From contig NZ_CM001489.1 of NCBI RefSeq assembly GCF_000262465.1, positions 3,171,385 through 3,206,997 of the forward strand: 35,613 bases of DNA, given 5' to 3'. The stretch comes from Frankia sp. QA3 (lineage in GTDB: Bacteria; Actinomycetota; Actinomycetes; Frankiales; Frankiaceae). Positions within the stretch are counted from its first letter, which is position 1. The number at the start of each line of letters is the position of its first letter. The notes beneath the pieces are model-generated. The model was not told the DNA's origin, made no database searches, and saw only the letters and a program-made list of their open reading frames with translations. Shown here piece after piece: positions 1-8,833 of the stretch. Made by a program: the position numbers and the translations under genes.

Positions 1-111
1 CGCGGGGACGGTCGTGATCGCGCCCGCCTCCGGCGCCGCCGTCGCGCCGCGCTGCCAGGACCCGGCGATCGACCATGCCTCGGGCGTGTCCAACGGCTCA
101 GCTCCCGCCAT
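1..111 (-). CDS. Partial small protein, N-terminus only (possible WXG100-like)
   Basis: An open frame starts at an ATG at 111 and runs off the left edge, giving 37 codons. Upstream is a purine-rich GGGGAGGA, about 10-12 nt from the ATG. The visible N-terminus begins MAGAEPLDTPEAWSIAGSWQ, then becomes Ala/Gly/Thr-rich. Two tryptophans lie six residues apart. It lies 109 bp downstream of the FtsK-like ATPase on the same strand. Small WXG100/ESAT-6-type substrates are often encoded beside FtsK/SpoIIIE-type secretion ATPases, so that is one possibility, but a WxG motif is not visible in this fragment. Codon third positions are GC-rich, which supports coding. The function is not known. Confidence 0.45.
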   Translation of the reverse strand, partial: MAGAEPLDTPEAWSIAGSWQRGATAAPEAGAITTVPA

Positions 112-220
112 GATCCCGTTCCGTCCTCCCCCGGCCCCGGCCGGCCGGGCGGGCCCCGCCTCCCGGCGGGCACCCGCCCATCCCACGACGTCCGGATCTT
201 CCTGCCCGATCGCCACCGAC

Positions 221-3200
221 CTACCCCCGGACCATGGGCGCGAACGGCACCACCGTGCGCGGCTCGGACTGGGTGTGCCGGTCGAACAGCACCGCCCGGT
301 TCGGCATCGTCCCGCCGGCCACCGGGCGGTGGCCCGCCAGGGCGAACAGGTCGCTGCCGGGCACGCCCGCGGCCGCCCACGCCGCGATGTCGTCCCGGTT
401 GACCGGCCCGAGGTCCTCCGCCATCCGGGACACCCCGCGCCACCAGCCGACCAGGTGGACGCGCATGGCCGGGCCGCGGCGGGTCACCGTGCGCAGATCG
501 TCGAGCCCGGTTCGTCGGGACACCGGATCACGCACCTCCAGGGCCGCCCGCCCGGCGTCCATCGCGAACACCACCACCAGCCGCAGTGGCGGCGCCGGGC
601 CGCCGGTGCCGGCGAGCGCCGCCTCCTCCCGGGCCCGGGTCTCGTCCGCGGCGGCGGCGAGCACCCCGCGCAGCCCGGTGACGTCGGCGACGCGGACGGG
701 GTGGCCGGCGCGACGCATCCGCTCGGCGAGGATCTCCGCGGCGCCGAGCGCGGTCGGCTCCGCGGCGACGACCTCCGCGACGAGGCCGCCGGCCGGCAGC
801 TGCGCGGCGACGCTGGCCGCCGCCGCCTGCACCATGCCGACCGCCTCCCGGCGCAGCGGGCCGAGCACGGCGAGATGGCGCCCGGGCGAGGCTGCGAGGC
901 GAACCCCGACCGCCGCCGGGGCGAGGTCGACGGGCACCCCGACCAACGCGAGCGGATCGCCGCCGGGCACCGCGACGGGCTCCGCGGGCAGAGCGACGGG
1001 CTCCGCGGGCAGAGCGGAATCCACGCCGGCCACGCCGGCCACCTTGGTCCCGCCGGCCACCTTGGTCCCGTCGGCCACCTTGGTCCCGTCGGCCCGGTGG
1101 GCCACCTGAGCCAGGTCGGCCGCGACGGCGAGGGGCACCGGCGCGACGGGCGCCTGCGCGCGGACCGCCGCCGGCAGTTCGTCACCGGTCGGGGCGGCGG
1201 CGGACTCGATCGCCGGCGGCGCCGGCCGGCCGTCCAACGCCCGGTAGACCGGGTTGTCGTCGAGGATCGCCGGGGCGTGGCCGACGAAGACCCGCGGCCG
1301 GGACGCCGACGGCAGGCTGCGGGCCGTGGAGGTCGCCAGCCGGTCGCGCAACCGGGCGATCACCGCCGGGTCGGGGTAGGCGACCCGGACGAGCTCGTTG
1401 CCGGCCGGATGGCCGTTGCGCCGGTTCACGATCGCCTCACCGACGCCGGACAGCGCGCCCGCGGCCTCGTTCGCCGTGGACAGCAGGACCCGCGACTCCG
1501 AGATCGAGGTGCGCAGCGCCACCCGCAGCGCGAACTGACCGAAGATCGAGCCGCGCTTGCCGGCGGTGGAGTCGAGGGCGTCGATGCCGGACAGCGTCTG
1601 GCTGGCCAGCAGCAGGTGGACGCCGTAGGCGCGGCCCTGTCGGGCCAGGACCTCCAGGTGGGCGACGCCCTCGCGGGCGATCTCGTCCATCGGGGTGAGC
1701 ATCACCTGGAACTCGTCCACGACGACGATGACCCGCGGCCAGGCGGAGCTGCGGTCGGCGGCCCGCAGGCCGCGCAGGTCCCGCGCGCCGACCGCGCGCA
1801 TCGCCACCGACCGGCGGCGCATGTCCTCGCGGACCGCGCGCAGGACGGCGACGCCGAACTCGCGGTCGCTCTCGATGCCGACGGTGTCGGCGTGCGGCAG
1901 GAAGAACGGATCGGAGGGGCCGGGGGCGAACTGGGCGAACTCCAGGCCCTCCTTGAAGTCCAGCAGGTGGAAGCGGACCTGGTCAGGGGCATAGCGGGCG
2001 GCGATGCCGTAGACCATGTCGAGCAGCAGGGTCGACTTGCCGGCGCCGGCCTGGCCGCCGACGAGGGCGTGCACGGTGTCGTCGTCGAAGGTGAGCCGCA
2101 CCGGGCCGTCGGGGCCCTGCGCGACCGGCACGGTGACCCCGGCGGCGCTGTCGGACTCCCACAGGGCGCCGGGCAGCAGCTCGGCGATGCCGGGGGGGCG
2201 GGATGCCTCGCGGGCGGCCGCGTCGGCGACCTGCTTGGTGACGGCGGTGACGAGATCCGACGGCGGCGGCGGGTCGAGCTGGACGGCCAGCAGGCCGGTC
2301 AGCGAGGTGCGCCACAGGCCCGGCTGCGCGCCGCGCCAGTCCGGCCGGTCGGCGAGCAGCTCGACGGCGGTGAACACCACCGAGTTCGGCAGCGCCTCGG
2401 CGACCGAGTCGGCCTCCTCGTCCAGGCGGAGATCGTCGGAGTCGGGGTCGGGCGGGGTCACGTCGTCGAGGTCGTCCGCGCCGTCGGGGCCGGCCGGGTC
2501 GGTCTGCTGCGGCGTGAGCTGGACGATGGAGATCACATGGACGCCGCAGGCGGGCCCCTGCGCGGCGACGGCCGCCAGCGACCGGGCGCCCTCCTCGTAC
2601 AGGCGCGGATCGCCGAGCAGCACCAGCAGCAGCCACGGTTCCGGGCGACCGTGGCCGGCGTCCTCGCGTTCCCGCAGCGAGTCGAACCGGCCGCCGAGGC
2701 GATCGACGGTGATCCGGCCCACCTCGGCGGACAGCTCGGCGAGGCGCTCCTCCAACCGGGCGCGGGTGGTGATGGTGGCCGACGCGACGCCGGCGGCCCG
2801 CAGCGGCGCGAAGCCGGCGAGGCCGGCGCCGAGCTCGTGCGGGTCGTAGACGATCAGGCGGACCCGTCCGGCGGGCACCGCGGCCAGGATCCGGGTGAGC
2901 AGCCCGCGGACGAGGTCGACCGCGGCGGCGCGGCGCGCCCGCACGGTCTCGATCCGCAGGTTGCGGCCGTCGAGCAGCGGCACCGCCAGCGGCACCGTGC
3001 TGTGCGTCGCGCCGGGCTCGTCCGGCGGGATGACGACCTGCCCGACCTGCCACAGCCCCGGGCGGAAGCGGGTGCGCACGCCGCCGGCCGCGGCGGGGGC
3101 GGCACCGAACGGCCCGTGCCGCCAGTCGGGGGCGGCCCAGGAGGCACCGGCGAACCCACGGGCCCCGTTGCGGGCGATCATCCGGGCCTGGGCCAGCTCG

Positions 3201-3382
3201 GCGTCGACGTCGCGCGACCCGCTCGCCGCGGCCGGCCGACCCGGGCCGCCCGGCGCCGCCGGCGCGCCGCCGCGTTCGAGCTCGGCCGCCTGCTCCTCCA
3301 GCCGGTCGGCGAGGGCCAGCGCCGCTCCCAGCGAGGACTGAATACCGGCCACGAGCGTGCGCGCCCGCCGGGTACCCGACAT
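221..3382 (-). CDS. FtsK/SpoIIIE-family ATPase, 1053 aa
   Basis: A large DNA-translocase or secretion-type ATPase. The N-terminal ~60 residues look like an Ala/Glu-rich helix (LADRLEEQAAELERG). Next comes a region common in actinobacterial FtsK/SpoIIIE-domain proteins. The motor core follows, with a Walker A GQAGAGKS at about 443-450, a Walker B VIVVVDEFQ at about 551-559, and a sensor-like LLLASQTLSG. The C-terminal third is a second, weaker ATPase-like region after a low-complexity linker with in-frame 18-bp and 21-bp tandem repeats (1036-1089 and 972-1013). No strong transmembrane helices are seen, unlike canonical FtsK. The start is the ATG at 3382, with GGGGAGG 6 nt upstream; an open extension to 3607 lacks an RBS. 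The family pumps DNA or, in ESX/type VII-like systems (EccC/EssC), drives protein secretion. Which applies here is not visible. Confidence 0.85.
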   Translation of the reverse strand: MSGTRRARTLVAGIQSSLGAALALADRLEEQAAELERGGAPAAPGGPGRPAAASGSRDVDAELAQARMIARNGARGFAGASWAAPDWRHGPFGAAPAAAGGVRTRFRPGLWQVGQVVIPPDEPGATHSTVPLAVPLLDGRNLRIETVRARRAAAVDLVRGLLTRILAAVPAGRVRLIVYDPHELGAGLAGFAPLRAAGVASATITTRARLEERLAELSAEVGRITVDRLGGRFDSLREREDAGHGRPEPWLLLVLLGDPRLYEEGARSLAAVAAQGPACGVHVISIVQLTPQQTDPAGPDGADDLDDVTPPDPDSDDLRLDEEADSVAEALPNSVVFTAVELLADRPDWRGAQPGLWRTSLTGLLAVQLDPPPPSDLVTAVTKQVADAAAREASRPPGIAELLPGALWESDSAAGVTVPVAQGPDGPVRLTFDDDTVHALVGGQAGAGKSTLLLDMVYGIAARYAPDQVRFHLLDFKEGLEFAQFAPGPSDPFFLPHADTVGIESDREFGVAVLRAVREDMRRRSVAMRAVGARDLRGLRAADRSSAWPRVIVVVDEFQVMLTPMDEIAREGVAHLEVLARQGRAYGVHLLLASQTLSGIDALDSTAGKRGSIFGQFALRVALRTSISESRVLLSTANEAAGALSGVGEAIVNRRNGHPAGNELVRVAYPDPAVIARLRDRLATSTARSLPSASRPRVFVGHAPAILDDNPVYRALDGRPAPPAIESAAAPTGDELPAAVRAQAPVAPVPLAVAADLAQVAHRADGTKVADGTKVAGGTKVAGVAGVDSALPAEPVALPAEPVAVPGGDPLALVGVPVDLAPAAVGVRLAASPGRHLAVLGPLRREAVGMVQAAAASVAAQLPAGGLVAEVVAAEPTALGAAEILAERMRRAGHPVRVADVTGLRGVLAAAADETRAREEAALAGTGGPAPPLRLVVVFAMDAGRAALEVRDPVSRRTGLDDLRTVTRRGPAMRVHLVGWWRGVSRMAEDLGPVNRDDIAAWAAAGVPGSDLFALAGHRPVAGGTMPNRAVLFDRHTQSEPRTVVPFAPMVRG
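972..1089 (+). repeat. Two in-frame tandem repeats inside the FtsK-like gene
   Basis: A 21-bp unit (GCGACGGGCTCCGCGGGCAGA) occurs twice at 972-1013. An 18-bp unit (CGGCCACCTTGGTCCCGT) occurs three times at 1036-1089. On the coding strand they give LPAEPVA and ADGTKV/AGGTKV repeats in the linker before the C-terminal domain. Both periods are multiples of three, so copy-number change would keep the frame. Confidence 0.9.
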
Positions 3383-3995
3383 CGTCGACCTCCCCACACC
3401 ATCTCTGCACCGCACCGGGATCTCTGCACCGCACCGGGTGGCCGCCGCCGCGTCGGGCACCCGGCGGCGGGATTCCCCCGACGACCATGACACGTCCGAG
3501 GGAGCAAACATCCCAGAACCCGCCGACCGGCCGAACTGGCGTGCCCGCTGTGAGGGCCGCGCGGGCCGCGCCGTCACCGAGCGGCACCGGATGCTGACCA
3601 TGGCCACGCTAGCGACTCACCCGGCGCCGACGTGGCCGTTCGGACCCGGATCACACCCGCCGCCGCCGCACGGACGACGCCGGGACCACCCCCGCCAGCC
3701 AGCGTGACCCGATCGGGCCGGCCTCCCTGCGCCGCGGCGTGTGGGCCACCCGACACGCCTTCGAGGCGTCGAATCGGTTTCGGGGATCCATGACCATGAC
3801 ATGACCGCCGTGGCCCACGACCGGGTGGAAGGTGCGATGTTCGAGGCGATCCGGCAGGCAGCGCACGACCGGGACCGATACGCGACACGCAGCGCGTGTT
3901 CAATGGCCGGGCGAGGGCAGCGTCTCCGGCAGTTGATCGACGAGCCGGCCGGAGGGGATGCGGAGCATCGATGGCCACGCGGGAAGGGGATCCTC
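3383..3995. other. 613-bp intergenic region between the FtsK-like and HAD genes
   Basis: This is the divergent spacer between a minus-strand and a plus-strand gene, so it should hold both promoters. A perfect 19-bp tandem duplication (ATCTCTGCACCGCACCGGG) lies at 3401-3438, just upstream of the ftsK-like start. Short open frames exist on both strands but have irregular codon use, no ribosome binding site and no family resemblance. I see no RNA gene. Confidence 0.6.
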
Positions 3996-4613
3996 GTGAC
4001 GGACGCGGCTGAAGCGGCGGGTATCGCCGGCACGGCCGACCCGGCCGACGGCACGGTGGGCAGCTCGCCGCCCGGCGCCCCGGCCGATCCCGCCGCGGCG
4101 CGCGCCGGCGGTCGGGGGGACCCGATCGTGCCGGAGCAGCGGCCGCTCGCGGTCATCGACGTGGACGGGGTGGTGGCCGATGTCCGTCACCGGCTGCGGT
4201 TCCTGCGGGCCAGCCCCGGCGACTGGGACGCGTTCTTCGCCGCGGCGCCGGCGGACCCCCCACTGGCCGAGGGGGTGGAGCTGGTCCACCGGCTCGCCCG
4301 CGACCATGAGGTGGTGTGGCTGACCGGACGGCCGGAACGGTCCCGGGCGGCGACCTGGCGCTGGCTGGGCGAGCAGGGCCTGCCCCTGGGAGAGCTGCGG
4401 ATGCGCCCGGACGACGACCGCCGCCCGGCCCGGGTGTTCAAGCGTGCCGAGCTGCGGCAGCTGGGCACCCGACGCCAGGTCGCCGTCGTGGTGGACGACG
4501 ACCCCGCCGTCGTCGACCTGCTACGGGCCGACGGCTGGCCGGTGCTGCGGGCCGAGTGGCTCGCCTACGAGTCGACCCTGGGCAACGCCCAGGAGTCCGA
4601 GGGCCGCACCTGA
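3996..4613 (+). CDS. HAD-fold phosphatase-like protein (PNKP 3'-phosphatase type)
   Basis: 205 aa. After a ~45-residue Ala/Gly/Pro-rich leader comes a compact HAD domain. Motif I is DVDGVVADVRHRL (Asp55 and Asp57, nucleophile and acid/base). Motif II is VVWLTGRPERSR, with the conserved Thr. Motif IV is VVVDDDPAVVDLL (Asp167-169). The spacing and the 'DWDAFF...DPPL' segment resemble small actinobacterial HAD proteins related to the 3'-phosphatase half of polynucleotide kinase-phosphatase; no kinase domain is present. The substrate is unknown. The GTG at 3996 is chosen because GGGAAGGGGA sits 5 nt upstream; the open frame extends to 3741 without an RBS. It converges on the ABC permease with only 10 bp between stops. 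Confidence 0.7.
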   Translation: MTDAAEAAGIAGTADPADGTVGSSPPGAPADPAAARAGGRGDPIVPEQRPLAVIDVDGVVADVRHRLRFLRASPGDWDAFFAAAPADPPLAEGVELVHRLARDHEVVWLTGRPERSRAATWRWLGEQGLPLGELRMRPDDDRRPARVFKRAELRQLGTRRQVAVVVDDDPAVVDLLRADGWPVLRAEWLAYESTLGNAQESEGRT

Positions 4614-4626
4614 GCTGCTCGGCTCA
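4611..4626. terminator. Short inverted repeat joining two convergent stop codons
   Basis: TGAGC at 4611-4615 pairs with GCTCA at 4622-4626 around a 6-nt loop. The outer three bases of each arm are the stop codons of the HAD gene and of the ABC permease on the opposite strand. The stem is only 5 bp without a T tract, so terminator function is uncertain. Confidence 0.25.
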
Positions 4627-5463
4627 TCCTGACGCCGATCTGCGGTAGATCCAGGCGGCGAGTGGCGCGAACACCGCCAGCAGGCCGAGGCACCAGGCGA
4701 GGGACTGCAGCAGGGACGAGGTGACCGGGCCGCCGAGGAACAGCGACCGGACGGCGTCGATGGTCACCGACACCGGCTGGTGGCGGGCGAACGCCTGCAA
4801 CCAGCCCGGCATCGTCGCGACCGGAGCGAAGGCCGAGCTCGCGAAGACCAGCGGGAAGATCCAGACGAAGCCCCCCGACTGGGCCGCCTCGGCGCTGCCC
4901 ACCGACAGGCCGATCACCGCGGACAGCCAGGAGAAGGCGTAGGAGAACAGCAGCATCAGCCCGAACCCGGCGAGCACCGCGGGCACGGTCGTGTCCCCGA
5001 ACCGGAACCCGACCGCAAGCCCGACCAACAGCATGATCACGATGATGAAGGCGTTGCGCAGCAGGTCGGACAGCGTCCGGCCGGTGAGCAGCGCCGAGCG
5101 GGTCATCGGCAGCGACCGGAACCGGTCCATCAGTCCACGCTGGCGGTCCTCCGCGAGGCCGAGCCCGGTCACCATCGCGCCGAAGATCACCGTCTGCATG
5201 AACACGCCGGGCATCAGGTAGTCGACGTAGTCCAGCCCGCCGCCCACGTCGATCGCGCCGCCGAAGACGTAGGTGAACAGCAGCACGAACATGACGGGCT
5301 GGACGGTCGCGAAGACGGTGAGTTCCGGGATGCGCCAGGTCTGGATGAGGTTGCGCCGCGCCATCACCCAGGCGTCGGCGACCGCCCACGCCAGCCGCCC
5401 GCGGCGCACGGGCACCAGCTCGGCGGCCCCTACCCGCGGGGCACCGGTGTCCAGAATGGTCAT
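4624..5463 (-). CDS. ABC-2 type transporter permease (DrrB-like)
   Basis: 279 aa with about six hydrophobic segments after a ~55-residue cytoplasmic N-terminus. It carries family features such as MARRNLIQTWRIPELTVF before the first helix and ERQRG-type EDRQRGLMDRFRSLPM in the first loop. The ABC-2 permease family moves drugs, lipids or polysaccharides out of the cell together with an ATP-binding partner. The ATG at 5463 overlaps the stop of the ATPase gene by 4 nt (ATGA), which implies translational coupling and a single complex. The nearest named relatives are the daunorubicin-resistance DrrB proteins, but the substrate cannot be read from sequence. Confidence 0.9.
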   Translation of the reverse strand: MTILDTGAPRVGAAELVPVRRGRLAWAVADAWVMARRNLIQTWRIPELTVFATVQPVMFVLLFTYVFGGAIDVGGGLDYVDYLMPGVFMQTVIFGAMVTGLGLAEDRQRGLMDRFRSLPMTRSALLTGRTLSDLLRNAFIIVIMLLVGLAVGFRFGDTTVPAVLAGFGLMLLFSYAFSWLSAVIGLSVGSAEAAQSGGFVWIFPLVFASSAFAPVATMPGWLQAFARHQPVSVTIDAVRSLFLGGPVTSSLLQSLAWCLGLLAVFAPLAAWIYRRSASG

Positions 5464-6509
5464 GTCGTCGTCACCGTCCGCTCGTCCCGATCGTCGCCGT
5501 CGCGCCCGGCGCCGTCCCGCGCGGCCGGGACCGCGGAATCGGCCGCGGCCGGGTCGGCGTCGCCCGCCCGGTGGCCCGTCATGGTGAGGAACACGTCGTC
5601 CAGAGAGGGCCGGTGCAGGGCGACGTCGTCGATCCGCACGGCGATCTCGTCAAGCGCCCGGACCACGTCCGACAGCACGCTCGCGCCCGCCACCGGCACG
5701 CCCACCCGCCGCGTCGCCGGGTCGGCCGTCGCCGGGCCGGTACCGAACCGGGCGAGCACGGCCCGGGCCGCCTCGACCTGCGCGGGATCGTCGCCGCCCA
5801 GGACGAGGTCGAGCCGGCTTCCCCCGATCCGGGCCTTCAGCTCGTCGGCCGTGCCCTCCGCGATCACCCGACCCCCGTCGATGACGGAGATCCGGTCGGC
5901 GAGCCGATCGGCCTCCTCCAGGTACTGCGTCGTGAGCAACACGGTCGTGCCGCCGCGGACCAGGTCCTCCACGACCCGCCACATGGCCGCCCGGCTGCGC
6001 GGGTCCAGACCGGTGGTCGGCTCGTCGAGGAACAGCACCGGCGGGTTGATGATCAGGCTGGCGGCGAGGTCGAGCCGGCGACGCATCCCACCCGAATAGG
6101 TGCGCGTCTGCCGGCCGGCCGCGTCGGCCAGGTCGAACCGGTCGAGCAGCTCAAGGGCGCGGGCCCGGGCGACGCCGGCTCGCAGCCGGTAGAGCCGGCC
6201 GAACATCTCCAGGTTCTCCAGGCCCGTGAGCCGCTCGTCGACCGCCGCGTACTGGCCGGTCAGCCCGATCCGGGCCCGCAGCACGTCCGGCTGGCGCACG
6301 ACGTCGACGCCGAGCACCTCGGCCCGGCCACCGTCCGGGCGAAGCAGCGTCGACAGGATGCGGACCGCCGTCGTCTTGCCGGCGCCGTTGGGACCGAGCA
6401 CACCGTGCACCGTGCCCGGGGCGATGTGCAGGTCCAGCCCGACCAGCGCCGGTTTGCCACGGTAGCTCTTCTGCAGGCCCTCGGCGAGGACCGCGGGTTC
6501 GTCTGCCAC
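5460..6509 (-). CDS. ABC transporter ATP-binding protein (DrrA-like)
   Basis: 349 aa from the GTG at 6509. It has the full ABC motif set: Walker A GPNGAGKTT around residue 39-47, the Q-loop region GLTGQYAAVDERLTG, signature YSGGMRRRLDLA, and Walker B VLFLDEPTTGLD followed by the switch region TTQYLEEAD. The C-terminal ~100 residues (RIGGSRLDLVLGG onward) match the extra domain of DrrA-type ATPases. An upstream in-frame TTG at 6545 would add 12 residues; neither start has a good RBS, so the exact start is open. It forms a two-gene operon with the permease. No regulator is adjacent. Substrate and resistance phenotype are unknown. Confidence 0.88.
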   Translation of the reverse strand: MADEPAVLAEGLQKSYRGKPALVGLDLHIAPGTVHGVLGPNGAGKTTAVRILSTLLRPDGGRAEVLGVDVVRQPDVLRARIGLTGQYAAVDERLTGLENLEMFGRLYRLRAGVARARALELLDRFDLADAAGRQTRTYSGGMRRRLDLAASLIINPPVLFLDEPTTGLDPRSRAAMWRVVEDLVRGGTTVLLTTQYLEEADRLADRISVIDGGRVIAEGTADELKARIGGSRLDLVLGGDDPAQVEAARAVLARFGTGPATADPATRRVGVPVAGASVLSDVVRALDEIAVRIDDVALHRPSLDDVFLTMTGHRAGDADPAAADSAVPAARDGAGRDGDDRDERTVTTT

Positions 6510-6804
6510 GCTGCGGACCGTACGACAGCCCACCGACAGTTCCAACGCATTTCCGAGCCCAGCCTCTACCGAACCCCGGCCAGCCCCGACAGCCCCGAGC
6601 CCACCCGAATGCCCGCCGAAGCGACCCGGCGAAGCACAGGACCTCGCTGCTCATCCAGCAGAATCATCGAAGGCCGATGTGACGCCCGACGCCCGACGCC
6701 CGACCGAGGATGTCGGAACTCCGGACCGGGGCGCCGGCCGGCGGCCCGGTCCGGTTTCGCCACGCCGCCGGCTACCGCACCGAGCGTCGCCGGTCGGGCA
6801 CAGA

Positions 6805-6890
6805 ATCATGCCGAGGGCTCATCGCGGTTTTCCGGCCCAAAACCGTGCTTAGGTCTCGGCAGGCCGTTGTCTGGCCGGGAGGACGCGGGC
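6805..6890 (+). repeat. Dispersed palindromic repeat, copy A
   Basis: Arms TGCCGAG (from 6809) and CTCGGCA (to 6861) enclose an inner pair CGGTTTT / AAAACCG. The left flank AATCATGCCGAGG and the right flank GTCTGGCCGGGA resemble those of copies C and D. It lies about 115 bp past the stop of the minus-strand MerR gene at 6977, in the 467-bp gap before the ABC operon. Nothing else is recognised in this gap. Confidence 0.75.
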
Positions 6891-6976
6891 CGGTCTGGCG
6901 GGCGGCAGCGGCGCAGTCCGGTGCCGACGGTCCGCTCGCCGATCGCGTACGTCCAGAGAACAGCGGACGTAGGCGT

Positions 6977-7528
6977 CTAGGCAGTACTGCGCCGCGTACG
7001 CCGGCTGGCGAGCTCGTCGCCCGGGTGGGTGGCGGGCGGCTGCCCGGGCCGCTCGCACGGCAGCGCGGCAAGCTGGCCGCGCATGTCGCGCAGGGCTCGG
7101 CCGACCGCGATCGCGAACACCCCCTGGCCGCCGCGGACCAGATCGATCACCTGGTCGTCCGAGGTGCACTCGTACACGGTCGAGCCGTCGCTGATCAGGG
7201 TGAGCTGCGCCAGGTCATCCACTCCCCGGGTGCGCAGGTGCTCCACGGCGACCCGGATGTTCTGCAGCGAGACGCCCGCCTCCAGCAGCTTGCGGACGAC
7301 CCGCAGGACGAGGACGTCCCGGAAGGAGTACAGCCGCTGGCTGCCCGAGCCGGACGCCCCGCGGACGCTGGGGACGACCAGGCCCGTCCGGGCCCAGTAG
7401 TCGAGCTGGCGGTAGGTGATACCCGCCGCGGCACACGCTGTCGGCCCGCGGTATCCGACGTCGTCCCCAGGAGGTTCGGGGATCTCGTCCGGAAAGAGCT
7501 GGCCCTGTTCGATCATCGTCGTACGCAC
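6977..7528 (-). CDS. MerR-family transcriptional regulator (Rv1830-type)
   Basis: 183 aa. A winged-helix MerR DNA-binding domain covers about residues 28-100: the segment TACAAAGITYRQLDYWARTG is the helix-turn-helix, followed by RLYSFRDVLVLRVVRKLLEAG. The C-terminal half (VDDLAQLTLISDGSTVYEC) is shared with the M. tuberculosis Rv1830 family, reported as a growth/division regulator (ResR); it lacks a metal-binding cysteine pattern, so it is not a classical metal sensor. It is the last gene of the pgsA-to-MerR cluster but is separated from the bifunctional nuclease by 819 bp, so it probably has its own promoter. The start is GTG 7528 or the internal ATG 7516; neither has a strong RBS. Confidence 0.85.
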   Translation of the reverse strand: MRTTMIEQGQLFPDEIPEPPGDDVGYRGPTACAAAGITYRQLDYWARTGLVVPSVRGASGSGSQRLYSFRDVLVLRVVRKLLEAGVSLQNIRVAVEHLRTRGVDDLAQLTLISDGSTVYECTSDDQVIDLVRGGQGVFAIAVGRALRDMRGQLAALPCERPGQPPATHPGDELASRRTRRSTA

Positions 7529-8347
7529 TTCGCCGCCATGCCAGCCCCATCCTCCGGATCGATCCGGGTTGGTCCCGGCGGCCGGTCACCCGGTCCCGCC
7601 ATCCCGGACACCCAGCCCGGTCGAGTCACTTCCCACCGCCGCGTCCGGGCCGTCCCGACCGGACGACGCCGGCTTCACCGGCACGCCACCGACCGGCCGG
7701 CCAGCTCCCACCGGCCGGCGCCACCCGACCGGCGCAAGACGCGCGCGACCCGACAAGCCCGCGACCCCCCGCCACGCGGGTCCACAGGTCCGGGTACGGC
7801 CCGCCGTCACCACCTCCCCGGCAAGGTCAGAGCCGGAGCACTCTCATCCACTGACGCGTCCACCGCAGGCGCGGGTGGTCACGAGCTCCGCCGATCGGGC
7901 TCCTCCGACCGTAGGAGCGACGCGCAGTTCCTTCAATGATCCAAGCCGGCGTGTCCGTAGTCCAGCGGACATGACCGGTCAGATCGGACAAAAAGGAATC
8001 TCGATACGAGCCGTCATGACGGACGCGTCCCACGGCCGTCCCACCCGCCCAGGCAAGGGCGGCCACCGGAAGCCCGCCACGGCAGGGAAAGGGACCCCTC
8101 CAGCTGGCCGGAGGCGTACCACACCCGCTGCCGCCCGCAGGGGCCCGCGAACGGGTTGCGGCGCACGTCCCCTCCCCAGCGCAGGGCACCCCAGATGGGC
8201 CACGCAGAGGGCCGTGGAGCCGCTCACATGGCAGGTGAAGGACGGGCGTGAGCGAGGCGGGAGCGGCACAGCGCGCCTACCGGCGGGGCGATCCAGGCGC
8301 GCCGCAGCCACACCCCGCGGCTCGCCACCGCGGGGGAGGCCGGACGC
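7529..8347. other. 819-bp intergenic region upstream of the MerR gene
   Basis: This is the longest gene-free stretch in the window. Both flanking genes are on the minus strand, so it is the 5' region of the MerR gene and the 3' region of the nuclease gene. Around 7950-8025 base composition drops in GC and short perfect palindromes cluster: TGACCGGTCA near 7972, CCGTCATGACGG near 8011, and a direct repeat of CGGACA on both sides of the first. These are candidate operator sites for MerR autoregulation, which is inference. No convincing protein or structured RNA was recognised. Confidence 0.5.
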
Positions 8348-8833
8348 TCAGGAACCGGGAGTGTTGAAGTCCTCTGGAGAGATCGTGTCCAGGAACTCCC
8401 GGAACTTCTCCAGTTCGCTCTCCTGTTCCTGCTCCTGCTCCTCGGGGACCGTGATCCCGGCCTCCGCCAGGACGGCCTCGACGCCGTAGACGGGCGCCCC
8501 CATCCGCATCGCCAGCGCGATCGCGTCGGACGGACGGGCGGAGACCTCCACCCCGTTACCGAACACGAGCGTGGCGAAGAAGACGCCGTCCTGCAGGTCC
8601 GTGATCGTCACCCGGGTCAGGTCCGTCTGCAGCGCCCGCAGCACGTCCCGCATCAGGTCATGGGTCATAGGTCGAGCCGTCGTGATGCCCTCCTGGGCGA
8701 AGGCGATCGCGGTCGCCTCGACGGCACCGATCCAGATGGGCAGATACCGCTCACCGCCCACCTCCTTGAGCAGGACGATCGGCTGCTTCGACGGAAGCTC
8801 GACTCGCACGCCGACGATGTCCAGCCGATGCAC
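8348..8833 (-). CDS. Bifunctional nuclease-family protein (DUF151)
   Basis: 161 aa, typical length for the family. The DUF151/BFN domain occupies residues 1-130, with the characteristic ends MHRLDIVGVRVELPSKQPIV and LPIWIGAVEATAIA, then RPSDAIALAMRMGAPVY. The family includes plant BFN nucleases and a Thermotoga structure; its role in actinobacteria (Rv1829) is not settled. A Gln/Glu-rich acidic linker (EEQEQEQESELEKFREFLD) ends the protein. The GTG start at 8833 has a strong AGGAGGT 6 nt upstream. It is probably co-transcribed with the MerR gene immediately upstream, 158 bp away. Confidence 0.92.
   Translation of the reverse strand: MHRLDIVGVRVELPSKQPIVLLKEVGGERYLPIWIGAVEATAIAFAQEGITTARPMTHDLMRDVLRALQTDLTRVTITDLQDGVFFATLVFGNGVEVSARPSDAIALAMRMGAPVYGVEAVLAEAGITVPEEQEQEQESELEKFREFLDTISPEDFNTPGS

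Noticed and set aside
14..3490. Long plus-strand open frame opposite the FtsK-like gene
   Set aside because: It is an antisense shadow produced by very high GC. The translation is Arg/Gly/Asp-rich without any family motif, while the minus strand has Walker motifs and an RBS.
3741..3995. N-terminal extension of the HAD protein
   Set aside because: The extension has AT-ending codons and no RBS, whereas GTG 3996 has a good GGGAAGGGGA site.
4780..6099. Plus-strand open frame opposite the ABC exporter genes
   Set aside because: Both minus-strand genes have complete ABC motifs. The antisense product is low-complexity His/Arg/Glu-rich.
7827..8189. Possible 120-aa gene in the gap upstream of MerR
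   Set aside because: No RBS, uneven codon use and no family resemblance; it overlaps the palindrome cluster.
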